64,000 nucleotides of DNA from the NCBI GenBank assembly GCA_030386875.1, contig CM059579.1, forward strand, positions 92,632,253-92,696,252, given 5' to 3'. Positions within the stretch are counted from its first letter, which is position 1, and each line of letters opens with the position of its first letter. Source of the stretch: Morinoia aosen. Taxonomy: Eukaryota; Arthropoda; Malacostraca; Amphipoda; Talitridae. The notes beneath the pieces were generated by a model. The model was not told the origin of the DNA, did not search any database, and saw only the letters and a program-made list of their open reading frames with translations. A program made the translations under genes and the position numbers. Shown here piece by piece: positions 1 to 12,372 of this stretch.

Positions 1-1625
1 TGTTCTACCTTTTGTAGACGCTAAGACATTTGAATGCAGCCCAGCCAAGTTAGCAAAGGAGAAATGTTGCTCCAACGATTTTGTGAGGATTGACTCAGTA
101 ACTCACCTGAGGCCGATTCAGAGCAGTGCATTGCGTCAGTACTTCTGATTGCTATATGTTCATGGGTGCTCCATAAAACATTTTATGGATGCTACGTACT
201 AAGTGCCGTAAAAATTATGCTCATGCTGCAGCAGTTCACGCCCTCAGGAACGTTATCGTTGACCACTCCAGTTCGTCGGTGATCACTGGAGTTGAATGAC
301 GGGATGACTGCAGCGACACGCACAGTCGCGTTGTGAGGGAAGTACTGCAGACGCGGACAAAACGTCTGTATCTCTGCAATATTTTGATTACTACGCAGAA
401 TTGCTGTAGTACTGAGCCAATTTTTATTAGGAAGTGGCAATCCCGTTGAAAAGTAGCTATCAATTTAAAGAATTTTTTTTTTGAGTTTTCAAAACATGAG
501 TTAATGTTTTACTGTAGACATTTTGTTCCTCAAAGTGATACCACTCAAATATATCATACCATGATTTCTTCCTATTTTCGTGGAATGAAGAAATGTCACA
601 TATAAAACTATTTTGAGGCATGAGAAGATTTTAACTCGAGCATAAAACTTCAAAACCTTGACATGTAACTGCTACAGCCTCATGAGGTCCGAAAAAATCA
701 TCCCAGAAATCTGTTCCCCCTGACGTACTTACACACGGTGCGTATAGCTTGCTATGGTCTACCTTGACCGTGAGCTGCCACAGCCCGCACCTGAACTTGC
801 AAGTGCGGGTGGACGGCAGTCGGAGCCTTTATCACGGCCTGCAGTTCCCTCTCACACACACACAATGTGAGGGCTGCCTTGAGTTTGTACTCACTCACTC
901 ATTCCTGGGAGGTCATCCGTCTCATGCATTGCAGGTACGAACGCCTGACGCTGAGCTATATAACTCGGTCGAGGCCGCTGGAAAGAAGAGATGTGGTCAG
1001 TATATATAGTAGACATAGATACGCTCTCAGGCACTTATTTGCCATCAGCCATGAACAACTTATGTAGTTACGGTCTGGTGTCTGGAAATCTTCCAAAAGC
1101 TCATCAGAATTAGCATCCATCAGTGACTCGGACAACTTCTCAAAACTGACGTAAAAATGTGCTGATTGCAAGAGGAAGGCGACGTCACGAATGAATTTCT
1201 TTCTTGCCTGTGTGGCAACAAAACACTAGTACATGAATTTTGACTGTTATAACCATCCTCCACTCCTTAGTAAACGACGTTGGCAGGCTTTTCTTTTGAG
1301 ATGTGGGGGCATCATAGGTATTTATAATTAATTATTACTAGTACACCCCCTTTTTTGAGGAGGGAGGGGGGAAGGGGAGTAATGCTCTGCTACTGGCGCT
1401 AGTGTAAGGTTTTTTGATGTACGCGATCCTTCAAAAATGACGGGAATCGATAATTTCCTGAAACAATATTCAGATTTGGATTGGAAACAAATATATCCAA
1501 CCCAACAGAATCCTCGGTTAAAATTTTCTTTATCACGTGCACTGCTGAAACTCCTATCAAAAATAGTCATTCAGGATCCTGGACAGCATAACAAAGCGAC
1601 AGACCAACTGAGCTTCAACGTGGTT
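1..1625. other. No gene recognised
   Basis: Several short open frames overlap on both strands here, but none carries a recognisable domain, splice context or codon bias. A short GA-rich tract lies near 1355-1380. I see no RNA gene or element end. Confidence 0.5.
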
Positions 1626-1663
1626 TTGTATAGAATATCAACAACCGTTGATATTCTATACAA
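1626..1663. repeat. Perfect 17-bp inverted repeat at minisatellite edge
   Basis: Positions 1626-1642 are the exact reverse complement of 1647-1663, with a 4-nt loop at 1643-1646. The right arm (GTTGATATTCTATACAA) is also the start of the adjacent 39-bp array unit, so the array begins with an inverted copy of part of its own unit. This could be the scar of a mobile element end or an inverted duplication that nucleated the array. Confidence 0.9.
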
Positions 1664-2619
1664 CCTATTCTAACCCACCAATACACGTGATATTCTATAC
1701 AACCTAATCTAACCTACCAATACTCGTGATATTCTACACAACCTAATCTAACCTACCAATACACGTGGTGTTCTATACAACCTAATCTAACCTACCAATA
1801 TACGTGATATTCTATACAACCTAATCTAACCTACCAATACACGTGATGTTCTATACAACCTAATCTAACCTACCAATACACGTGATATTCTATACAACCT
1901 AATCTAACCTACCAATACACGTGATATTCTATACAACCTAATCTAACCTACCAATACACGTGATATTCTATACAAGCTAATCTAACCTACCAATACACGT
2001 GATATTCTATACAACCTAATCTAACCTACCAATACACGTGATATTCTATACAAGCTAATCTAACCTACCAATACACGTGATATTCTATACAACCTAATCT
2101 AACCTACCAATACACGTGATATTCTATACAACCTAATCTAACCTACCAATACACGTGATGTTCTATACAACCTAATCTAACCTACCAATACACGTGATAT
2201 TCTATACAACCTAATCTAACCTACCAATACACGTGATATTCTATACAAGCTAATCTAACCTACCAATACACGTGATATTCTATACAACCTAATCTAACCT
2301 ACCAATACACGTGATATTCTATACAAGCTAATCTAACCTACCAATACACGTGATATTCTATACGAGCTAATCTAACCTACCAATACACGTGATATTCTAT
2401 ACGAGCTAATCTAACCTACCAATACACGTGATATTCTATACAACCTAATCTAACCTACCAATACACGTGATATTCTATACAAGCTAATCTAACCTACCAA
2501 TACACGTGATATTCTATACAACCTAATCTAACCTACCAATACACGTGATATTCTATACAACCTAATCTAACCTACCAATACACGTAATATTCTATACAAG
2601 CTAATCTAACCTACCAATA
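1648..2619. repeat. 39-bp minisatellite, about 25 units
   Basis: A strict 39-bp period runs without any insertion or deletion from 1683 to 2619 (24 full units) plus a partial first unit from 1648. Each unit contains ACACGTGATATTCTATACAA followed by CCTAATCTAACCTACCAAT. Units differ at few positions, chiefly CAAC versus CAAG or CGAG before CTAATC, and GATATT versus GATGTT. Most units carry the palindrome CACGTG. There is no spacer variation, so this is not a CRISPR array. The uniform phase suggests recent amplification or ongoing homogenisation. Confidence 0.95.
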
Positions 2620-4476
2620 CAAGGTTGTCTACTTTGATGCGGAAATCGAGGTTTCATAAATCGTATAAATGTGAATTCAATAAATGTAATACCAGTGGCG
2701 ATGCATTGTTGAAAACACTTCTATTAGTGCGGACTTACATTGAGATACAAACTTAGGAACTTGTGATATCAGGGATTAATATTGAAAATAGAATAAGGAT
2801 TTCAAAAATTGTGCATTTATAATTATGAGGTCGACATTTATCATCTTTTATTCTTACGTATCCATTATGCATTATACGATCTAGAGGAAAAATGAAATAG
2901 CATAGCTACATATTTTCTTGTGCAAGCATATCAAGTGGCTTTGATTGAAATATGTTTGTCAAGTGAAATAATTTACATTTATTAAAAATTACGATTCTTT
3001 TAAATGTAAAACATCTTGTGAACTTTTTCTTTTAAATTTTATGAATAAACATTAACAACTAGCCAAAATTTTTAAATAGGTAGTTGTACTTATCACTTAA
3101 TAACTTACATTTTATTGGATTTCAACTTCAGTGGATGCAGTTGCCAGTAAGATATATAGCATAGTTGACATAATAATTGTTCTTTTTGTGCACTTGATAC
3201 TCAAAAAGTATAGTATTTTGTTCACAAACGTAAGCACAGATATTAAATTATTCTCATTAGCTTTTGGAGTTCTGCTGCAATTTCATATGAATAAGTCGTG
3301 AATCAAACTTATTACATCTCAATTCCTCCTCATGAATGTTTAAGTCAGTCAAATATATGACAGGTATGGTCTTGATTATCATAAACTTGATGTATCTTTC
3401 CAATTCTTATTCCAAGACAAACATTCTCACACTCAAAATTGTTGCGGCAGGATAGAAAAATTATAATGAAGTCAAAGGAACTTCTCCGCAGTTCATATAT
3501 ATCCAGAAAGTTTTTTTTTTGGACCTGAGCTTGATTGTGAGCAGTATTATCTTCCTTTGAAAAGACGAGTTTATTCTGTCCACTTCGATTTGGGGAAACA
3601 ACGATTTACTAAAACTATAATTATATATTTTTTTAATAACCTCTTTGTAAAGCTGAAAGTTTTTTCCCAGTGACGTTAATTTATGTCCAAAAACAGAAAG
3701 AATTATGCTTTAAAATTATTTTTTATACAATGTGTCATCATTTGAACGAGAGTTTAGTTCCTTTGAAGTTCCTCTTGGCAGTCATTGCGATTCAGTTTCC
3801 TCCACGATGTCGTCATAGCATGGAGATGCTCCTTGTAATCAAAGTTCATTCTTCTACTAAAAGGATATAGGAAAGCTACATGAAATTTGCATTTTCCTGA
3901 TTGGTTCCGTAATATAACATGTTCATAACCTATTTGTTATTATTGATCGCAATTAGGATGCCGATTTAGATTTTGAGATGCGATAGAAATAGTTAACAAA
4001 CTCATATTGCCGAAGTGCCATAGTGTTTGGTAATAATGAAATTCCTTGATATTATACCCTGCTGTAGAGGGATCTGACAATCGCCATGGTGTCTATTAGT
4101 TTCCAGTCAGTATATTTTTTTTCATATGATGAACTGTTGCCCTCATAGTTGAAAGATGTTAAGACAAGGTCTTCGCCAAATTTTGTTGGAGTCCAATTGG
4201 ATGGGGTATCTTAAAAATTTAGGTAACTTTTTTGCCGTAAAGCTTCGGTTGCTCCATTTAGTATTAAGTTTTTCAAGTATTAAGAAACTCGTAGCTTTTT
4301 TGAACCAATGGTATTGCGTATATTATTGACTCAATTTACTCATTATAGGCCAATTACTTACTTCTGGACATTTGGACAACATTCATTGTGTACAAAGAAG
4401 GTAGTAATTTTTTTGCCGTTGAAGGTAGTAAAAAGAAGTAATACTTAGAAATGAAATATCAGTAGTCACCATGAAT
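2620..4476. other. AT-rich DNA, nothing recognised
   Basis: Long AT-rich stretch with only short chance open frames. I see no domain, no element ends and no tandem repeat. Confidence 0.5.
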
Positions 4477-4527
4477 ACACGTGATATTCTATACAACCTA
4501 ATATAACCTACCAATACACATGATATA
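4477..4527. repeat. Isolated 1.3 units of the 39-bp minisatellite sequence
   Basis: One full unit starting ACACGTGATATTCTATACAA with a single change in the CTAATATAACC part, followed by the first bases of a second unit in the correct 39-bp phase (ACACATGATAT at 4516). It lies 1.86 kb from the array, so the unit exists as a dispersed sequence as well as in tandem. Confidence 0.9.
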
Positions 4528-5325
4528 CATTCCGACTCCCAATCTGCTTGGTTAAGGCACCGAAAATGTGTAGTTGATGAAGCAATTGTATCACAAATAC
4601 GCTCATCTCACACTGCAGGCTGGAGGGTGTGACGCACAGACGGACGAACGGACCTATTATTATTATCCTGTTATAGTTCTACTGTGGACAGTCCATCAAA
4701 AATGACAGGATTCAACATCTTTCTTGAAGAAATCTTTCAGATGTGGATAACAGGCAAATATATCCATCCTAACAGTACTCGTGAAAAAACATATTCTTGT
4801 ATTTGTGCACTGGTGAAACTCGTATCACAGATACGGTCATTATAACTATCCTTATGAGCATGACAGACAATCGGAAAAAGTGGACAAAAAATAATTATAC
4901 AAAACATTATTTAAATAAATATATAAATAAACACACAAGGGTATTATTAGGTTAAATATGTTAATCTTCTATCTACAACTAAGAATGGCCGCCGTGTGTT
5001 TATATATTTATTTGTTTCGTGTCACGCTCGTAAGAATAGATAGTAAGAAATTAGCACTGGCGGTCTTGGTTTCAGTTTAGAGGTAAATTACTACACTCCT
5101 TTTTGCTGTACAAGTGCACTATAGTAAGTCACTTCATAAAAAATTGGGAAGATCCAGAGGCTTATATACTCATCCGTATCGCGGATATCGAGTTAGGCGG
5201 GGTATTGAATATTAAAATATACTGCGTTACAATACACTGTATGGTTTATTACAATATACTGTATCACACTATACTGTATTGTACATTATAATATTTGTTC
5301 ATACACATGCTCGCAGTTGCTTTTA
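4528..5325. other. No gene recognised
   Basis: Short chance frames only. A run of imperfect TACTGTAT repeats occupies about 5219-5290. Confidence 0.45.
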
Positions 5326-5886
5326 CCCAGTTAAAAAATTAACACTTTAACCGCGACTACTAAGTATTAAGTTCAACACCAAACTTAAATTAAAAGTCAA
5401 CTGCAGCGCGCGATGTTGAAAATAGCAAACATGAACTGGATCGTGCCTTCATTTAGCTTTGATTAAGTATTTATGGAAATTGTGTTTGTGACTACTGGTC
5501 GGTCTGCAGCGTTGTGAAAATTACCTTCGTGTACCACCGGTGGGTCACGCTGCGGTCAAAGTGTTAAGACGTTTTCAAGTCGTTTCTGTGCCGCGGAAGG
5601 CAAGACTTCTAGCCGTGTTTTATTCGGAAAAGCAGCCGTTTTTTGGTCGCCATGTCCTCTTTTTATGTCAGGAAAAAACGGCTACAAAACCATTGAATTC
5701 CCTTAGCAGCTGTTCGGAAATTCCCACCTTTATCGACTACATATCGACTTTCCGCGGCCCGAATTCGACCTTCCGTGGCTTTTCCATTCTATATATCGGC
5801 TCGCTGCCGACCTTACGCGAACTTGTACTGGCCTCCCGCGGCAGCAAATCGACCTTGCCCGAACTTAATTACACTAGCTATTCATA

Positions 5887-5993
5887 TACACCCCCCACCC
5901 CCACACACACCCCTTCTCCCCCCCACCCACACACACACCTACCCACTCACCCATAACCCCCCCCCTCCTACCACATACACACACACACACAAA
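5887..5993. repeat. C/A-rich low-complexity tract with (CA)n
   Basis: Runs of CCCC and CACACA dominate these bases. The two overlapping plus-strand open frames ending here (Pro/Thr/His-rich tails) are produced by the tract and are not credible genes. Confidence 0.85.
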
Positions 5994-6528
5994 TATGTAT
6001 CTGAACACATAGTTGATTACCTTCAAGAACGTCCTTCAATTCAGAGGTTGCTGAAGACTGACGAGGGAAAATTCAGGTTAGGTTTCCACATTTTGTTGTT
6101 TTTACATTGCTCACATTGAGGATTGAGGAGTATATAGTAGCCTTCACAACCAGCCCCACCACAACGATGAATCGTCATAAATATCAATTAACCGAGGTGG
6201 TGAAGCCAATAGTTGGGCCCATGCTTTCGTTTATGCTCTGGAAGTTGTGCCTCTGCAGACCAGCAGTCTACATCTCTCCATCTCTTGTTTCTTCAGAAGA
6301 ATCGCCATCTTCGCCAGAAGTCACGGGTCCGAACTCAATTACATGCGAAATTTTAGAAGAAAGCGACTCATTGCGCGTTTCAGCGTCATTTTCTTACGAA
6401 GCTTTAGCCAGAGCAGCCAACCGTCTTTTTTTGTCGTTGCACAAAATGTAAATTGCTTTCTTTTTTTATCTGAAATTCAGATAGAAACGTTAAAAAATAC
6501 GAGTATTTATAAAATCCTGTCATAAAAT

Positions 6529-7706
6529 TATTGATGTAGCGATGTATCGGTATCGGTCATTTTTACTGGTATTGGTAAAATCCGGCCAGTACTTTCCAAT
6601 AATACGTATTTTATCATAAAAATGAAAGTCATAAATCATGAAAGTAAATGTATGATCAAATAAAGAGTCTATTCATACCTATTAAATTAGTTAGCTAACT
6701 GTTGAATTACAATGTTTAATCAAGTCCGCTAACTGAATTTAATACTTTGACTGCCCGATGAGGCACAAACTGTCAGTACGTGAAAGATATGTAGCATGAA
6801 TAGTTGAAAACAGAAGCGACATAAAATTATTATACTCCTACAACTTAACAGGCTAACAAAACTCAAACCAATTATGTAAAAAATTTACAGGTGCATTTTA
6901 AAGTTTTTGAAATTTTAATACAGAAAAAGCTGAAAATTCTATTTTAATTTATCTTGTAAATCGTCAATTACCACAGAGCTAATAATTTTATTCTAATTTA
7001 GCATTTGAATCACCGCAGACTAGGAATATTGCATTTTTCTTTAATGTACGGTTTTTGAAAAATTCACGAACAATCTTATTCATCTTATTCTTATTCCGGT
7101 TGCGCTTGTTTGGATCTTTTTGGTTTCGGGGTCTATCGAATATTGATGTTTTCTTTTCGCCAAAGTATGTATTTTGGTGTGAAATACACAAAAATGATGA
7201 CCATTTTGTGGAGAAATTATTGTTTTGGTCCACTTTTGGAAATAGTTGCTATTACAACAGCTAGTCTACATTACGTTGCAATACGATCAGAAACACTTAT
7301 CTATTGAATGGACTTGATTTTGATGTTTTTTGCAACAATATAGTTATAAACATAGCACGAGCAGTTCTATTATTATCATCTAAGTGTATTAGCTTTAAGA
7401 TATTTTAAAAACCGATGATGGTACTTTTGTACCATCTCTATTGGAAATATAGTGTTTTTTTGTTTTTCTTAATCTTACTCCTAATCGAAAAATTTATTGT
7501 CAATATTGTTATATTATAAGATATATTAGTTAATATTTTATTATAACACCTATGTAGGCCTTATAATGGTTTTATTTTACTATAATTGTAAAAGTATCGG
7601 TATCGGTTGTAGTATCGGTCAAAGTATCGGTATTTCCCAGTATCGGAGTATCGATCAAAAAGTGGGTATCGGTATCGGCCAAAAAAATGATATCGGTACA
7701 TCACTA
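6529..7706 (-). mobile_element. Non-autonomous hAT element, copy 1
   Basis: The element is bounded by an exact 8-bp direct repeat CATAAAAT (6521-6528 and 7707-7714), the target-duplication length of hAT. The ends are inverted: TATTGATGTA on the left and, read inward from the right, TAGTGATGTA. Both subterminal regions repeat TATCGGT words many times. A related copy lies in the opposite orientation at 8151-9248. I assign the minus strand because a BED-finger-like remnant reads that way. The copy has no full transposase and is about 1.18 kb, so it depends on enzyme supplied elsewhere or is dead. Confidence 0.85.
6988..7233 (-). pseudogene. Remnant of hAT transposase N-terminus (BED-finger-like)
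   Basis: An 82-codon minus-strand frame contains the block KIVREFFKN and, about 16 residues later, a Cys in LVCGDSNAK. This resembles the aromatic block and Cys pair that start BED zinc fingers of hAT transposases. The second element copy encodes the closely similar block KIVRDFFKH at 8671-8730 on plus, where the frame ends in stops shortly after. Conservation of the block between two copies supports a shared coding ancestor. The frame is much shorter than a real transposase (600 or more residues). Assignment is by motif resemblance only. Confidence 0.35.
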
Positions 7707-7781
7707 CATAAAATAATTAAACAATAATTAAAGAAACGAATGTTTTATTATTAACTCTCATTAAATCGGAAGACGTACTTG

Positions 7782-7905
7782 GATATTCATGCTGAAAAAT
7801 AGGTATCTACCGATAGTATCGGTTTCGGAATTGGCAGTATCAGCCTTTTTCTCGAGTATCGGTACCGGCGTCCGAAAAAAAAGGATCTTAGCCGATACTC
7901 TCTTA
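7782..7905. repeat. Fragment related to the TATCGGT-rich hAT family
   Basis: Several TATCGGT and CCGATAC words in both orientations match the subterminal language of the flanking hAT copies, but no clean ends or target duplication are visible. Confidence 0.5.
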
Positions 7906-8150
7906 CTTCTATACTACCTTCAGGAGACCGGCAATGCAAAATTTCAGAAGAAAATCTTAATATCACACACTAACTGCATAAATTTGTTCATTAGATACAA
8001 TAATAAAAGTTTGATTTAATCTCGCACAAGGAATAATTGAATAGAAATAATTATTGTCACAACCTATTTCATTTACATAGAAAAAAGGTGCTTGAGTGTC
8101 CGTTCGCGTGTTCACAAGCACACGCAGGAACACGTGACGTCTGCCTATGA

Positions 8151-9248
8151 TCAGTGACGTACCGATACCATTTTTTGGCCCACACTGATACCGATACCCA
8201 TTTTTTGCAGATACCGATACTCCGATACTTGGAAATACCGATACTTTGATCGATACTACATCCGATACCGATGCTTTTACAAATACATTAAAATAAAATC
8301 ATTATAAGCCCAACATGAGTAATGTAATAAAATTATTAACTAATATATCTAATAATATAACAATATTGACAATAAAGTTTTCGATTAGGAATAATAGAAC
8401 TGCTCTTGCTATGTTAACTATATTGTTGCAAAAAAATTACGAAATGAAATCCATGCAATAATAGATAAGTGTTTCTAACCGTATTGCAACGTAATGTAGA
8501 CTAGATGTAATAGCAACTGCTTTCAAAAGTGGACCGAAACAATAGTTTCTCCACAATATGGTTATCATTTTCATGCTTTTCACACCAAATTACATACTTT
8601 GACGAAAAGAAAACATTAAAAATCGATAGGATCGGAAACCGGAAAGATGCGCAAACACGCAACCAACTATAAGATTGTTCGTGATTTTTTCAAACATCTT
8701 AAAATAGACGAAAAAGGCAAGATTCGTGATGAACGGTGATTTACATGCTAAATTGAAATAAAATAATTAGCTTTGTAATATTTTACGATCTACGAGCTTA
8801 TTTAAAATAGAATTTCAGTCATTTCTATGTTAAATTCATAAAAACTTTAGCATGCACCTTCAACGATATTTAATTGCTTTGATTTTTGTTAGCCTGTCAC
8901 ATACTTTACGAATTGGAAATTTGGTCAAACTATATAGGTTTTAGTTGCAAAAGTATAATAATTGTATGTCCCCACTGTGTTTAACTATTTTTGCTACAAA
9001 GCTTTCACTTACAGACCGTCCGTGACATCGGGAATTCAACGTAGTAAATTCACTTAGCGGGCCTGATTAAACGCTGTAATTCAACAGTTAGCTAACTAAT
9101 TTACTAGGAATAAATAGGCTCTTTATTTAATTTTACTTTCACTTCTATGATTTATGACCTCATTTTCACGCTAAAATACGTATTATTGGAAAGTATCGAT
9201 AAAATATCGGCCAGATTTTGCCGCTACCGATATATCTGTACATCACTA
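8151..9248 (+). mobile_element. Non-autonomous hAT element, copy 2 (inverted relative to copy 1)
   Basis: Flanks are GCCTATGA (8143-8150) and GCCTACGA (9249-9256), an 8-bp duplication with one mismatch. The ends TCAGTGACGTA and, read inward from the right, TAGTGATGTA match copy 1. The interior aligns with the reverse complement of 6529-7706 throughout, for example the GTTAGCTAACTGTTGAATTA segment. With copy 1 it forms an inverted pair separated by 444 bp. A partial BED-like block is present on the plus strand near 8671. Confidence 0.85.
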
Positions 9249-11456
9249 GCCTACGATCACGCAACGCTTGCTTTAGTAGGACGCTTCTCAATTTAAATTA
9301 TAATTCAACCCTAACTCATCAATAATGCTGATGTTCATCAGGTGATAATGAGTTTTCTTCAGTCAGTATTTACTTTAATGCGTTCACGGAAATCACGACC
9401 TCTGTTTTAAAGAATCACTAAAAACGCTCATTTAAGAACGCTTTATACGAATGACATTTTGCTCGCTGATACGTAATTGTCGAGCTATAACATGAATTAC
9501 GTTCCGGTTAAAGTAACATTATATATTCGGCTGCATCGTACCTGCATTCTTGAAATACGCCCAGTATTTCGGTGGTAACCATCAGTGTCAGTACGGCTAA
9601 GTTAAGTTATTTTAGGCAAGTTTATTCAGCTAATCTAACGTTACCTAACCTAATTTAACCTAGCATCACGTCATGCCGTATTACATCATATTTACGTGTC
9701 CGTTTCTCCACTTTTATATACGAAGTTCCTATAGCTTCACAGGTTAATATCTCAAAATTACGCATCAGTGAGCAAAATGTCATTCATTTAAAACGTCCTC
9801 AAATGTGTTCCTTTGGAGATTCTTTGAAACAAAATTCTTAATTTCCGCGAACGAATTTAATTAAGTAGATATTGACCTTTTCTTCTTTCATCGTCGTTAT
9901 TCCTTAATTTTATAACGCAGATAGTCAAATATTTATGAAGTTTAATTTTTCTAAATAAAAAATGGAAAACTAGTGATGTACTGATAATATAAAAAGGCTG
10001 ATACTAATACTATCGGTACATCTGAATTGGAAACATTACATATTGTTGCTTTTCAAAGGTTTCTCAAGTAAAATTATACTGCAACTTAGAAGTTTGAAGC
10101 TAAATTGTGTTAACACTCGCTGTAAAATATGAATCGAATTAATATTGAATAAACATATTATTACTATTCTTTCACACTAAAAAATTATTGAGACGAGGCA
10201 CTTGTCTCAATCATCACCTTCATCAGGCACTTGACAACATGCCATTACCGGCTTAACGTCTTCAGTGGAATAAGAATCTCACGTGAGAGCGAACACCTCA
10301 TACCTTTTTAGAGCAGAAATTTTTTCAGAAATATGATACACTCTAACGTACTACACATTCGCACTGAAATACATTTTGACATTGCTTGAAACATATTAAA
10401 TGATTCAGAAACCACCACTGCAACTGTAACGTACAACATCATTCGAATAACTGCCGCGAAAGAGCTTGCCAGAATGCCAGTCTTGCCAACACGTGCGAGC
10501 AGTGTTGCCATCTCTAACTCGAATGCAGATAAAAATTTTGGCTCAGATGAACAACAGGGTAGTATTATTTAATGTAACCCATACAAAATGATTAAATTGA
10601 CATTTAAATACCCTATTACAGTATAACTATCCGCAAGTTAAAGTTTTAGGTAAATTTACCAATTTTTTAGTTGACAGCTGTGACTAGCAAGTATTCCTCG
10701 GTAGCTACCGACTGTAATTTTCATGGCAAATAAATTTTGCTGTCTGAGAGTGCTCAAGAATGTTAGCAATTACGATTTTCCCTTAAGAATGTTTTTATCT
10801 TTCATTTGAGAGTCATTTGAACTCGATAGGTGAATTATTTCAAAAGTTACGAGTGGTAGACGGAAATCTAGAGTTGCACTCAAGAAATTCTAAAGAAATT
10901 TCTGTAGTTTCCAGAAGACCGTTTCCATACGGTCTCTGCTGCAGCCTCGAAAGTTTTGCTTGTATGAGCTATGAAAAGTTAAAATTTTTAAGCTATTGGT
11001 GTCAAAAAATTTATAATTATAGGCATATTCATTGTATTCATCGTATTTTGATTTTTATCGTAGGTATCTCTCACAATTTCGAGACGGTATATAAATACTA
11101 AACCGATGAACAGTTATTCTCTTATTAAACTATTGCATTTCTTTTAATATTGTTATGATTGTCACAATTTACTTCTGTTTGTAGGCTATTACGTATAGTT
11201 TTTAATATACGTATTCTTTGAGATTTTTGCCTATTATGGATCTGTCCAAATTGTGCGAGCATTGAATTAATTTTCGATTTATCTGCAAGCCTTTTTTAAA
11301 ATGAGCCATGAGCTTGCAACGTTCAAATGAATTCGTTTTTAAAATGGAGCTTCTCCATCGCCTGCTTTACGAACTGTTTTTTCTTGCATGAGAATTGCAC
11401 ATATAATTGTTCTGGCAACTATACATATTTTATTAGGCTTGATTGGAATAAAACAC
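9249..11456. other. No gene; small hAT-related fragment at 9971-10026
   Basis: Positions 9971-10026 start TAGTGATGTACTGATA and end TATCGGTACATC, resembling a 55-bp internally deleted member of the TATCGGT hAT family without a clear target duplication. The rest holds only short unrecognisable frames. Confidence 0.45.
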
Positions 11457-11816
11457 ACCCTCAGAGGGATACAAATATTGTATCTGTGGGAATTAGAGCT
11501 CCCAGGGAGAAAAATGTGAGGGCCCGAGCTGAGAGTTAGGTAGCCCTTCATTTTGTTGAAATAAAATGTTTTTTGCTAGGTTAAGGACCACCATTTTTCG
11601 ATTCACTACTTCCCGGTTTTCCGCACCTCTGATTTTGTTCTTCAACTTTTATCTTATTTCATGAACTTCTTTCTCATCTTACTGTTTCTATGCCCCTTCT
11701 GCTAAGATTCCTCATTCTCTTATCTCCATACTGAATGGTGCCTTCCTCCTTCCTCTCTTCGATACGCTCTATTTTTGTAGCGGTTAGGAAGGCTTTAACT
11801 AACTTATAACCTAATC
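11457..11816 (-). repeat. Dispersed repeat R, copy 1
   Basis: A family of about 340-360 bp with the same order of landmarks in every copy: GAAGGAGGAAGGCACCAT, then GGAATCTATGC, ACCGAAAAAAGATGGT, CTCGGGCCCTCACA, GGGAGCGCTAATT and a terminal CCCCTGAGGGG. Here it lies in reverse. Related copies lie at 17661, 41896, 51392 and 51738. It shows no coding capacity or clear terminal inverted repeats; it could be a SINE or a MITE. Confidence 0.8.
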
Positions 11817-12372
11817 TGGAACAAAAAACATCCCATTCATAGAGGCCTAAATTTTTTAATTGTTATCTCTGTGTGAAATGTTCTATAATTAGTAAAGCAT
11901 AATATAAAATTTCTGTATAGCTTTTTTTATTCATTTCATTATTACTTTATTCATTTCATTTCATTTCAAAATTAAGGGGTTATTTAACATATTTTAATTT
12001 TACTTGCTTAGTATGAAAATTACTTATATATGTTAATTCCATATAATTACTTGAACATGCCAGCGAAATAGATTTGCTCAACGCCGGTGACATTTATGAA
12101 TAAACACTTGAGAGAAATGAGTCAGCAGGTATGTTGCGCGACCGTTAATCAAATAGGTCGAACGCAAGCCGACATTCTCTTCTTGAATTCGGCCATGGGC
12201 AAGGGCTCGATTTTTCCGGCTTGTTTCCGTCTAAATGAGACTAGCGGATAGCCGTCGAACGGCAAATTTTGGTCGAGAGCGGCCGACAGAGGAACGTTCT
12301 GACCTTCTACGGCCATCTTTCACTGTGTTCTGCTACCTGTCGACCTAAAAACGGCATGGATTTTTAACTGGG

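Larger units (their letters stand above)
5326..12372. mobile_element. Possible 7-kb TA-flanked inverted-repeat element (ends CCCAGTTAAAAA)
   Basis: The left end reads TA then CCCAGTTAAAAA from 5326. The right end, read on the other strand from 12372, is the same 12 bases, also followed outward by TA (12373-12374). Both subterminal zones, about 5400-5880 and 12130-12370, are unusually CG-rich and repeat the words TCGAC, CGGCC and CCGAC. The interior contains two hAT insertions and one copy of a dispersed repeat and no transposase of its own. The ends resemble those at 44090/61356 and 47338/48712. The alternative is that the two ends belong to two separate truncated elements. Confidence 0.4.

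Noticed and set aside
1648-2619. CRISPR-like array
   Set aside because: The whole 39-bp unit is repeated with no variable spacers, and the context is eukaryotic.
1648-2619. Telomeric or subtelomeric repeat
   Set aside because: CTAACCT words recall insect telomeres (TTAGG), but the period is 39 bp and the sequence is otherwise unique.
5540-6451. Overlapping plus-strand open frames of 138, 114 and 114 codons
   Set aside because: They run through a (CA)n tract and a CG-rich word-repeat zone; no domain, no splice sites.
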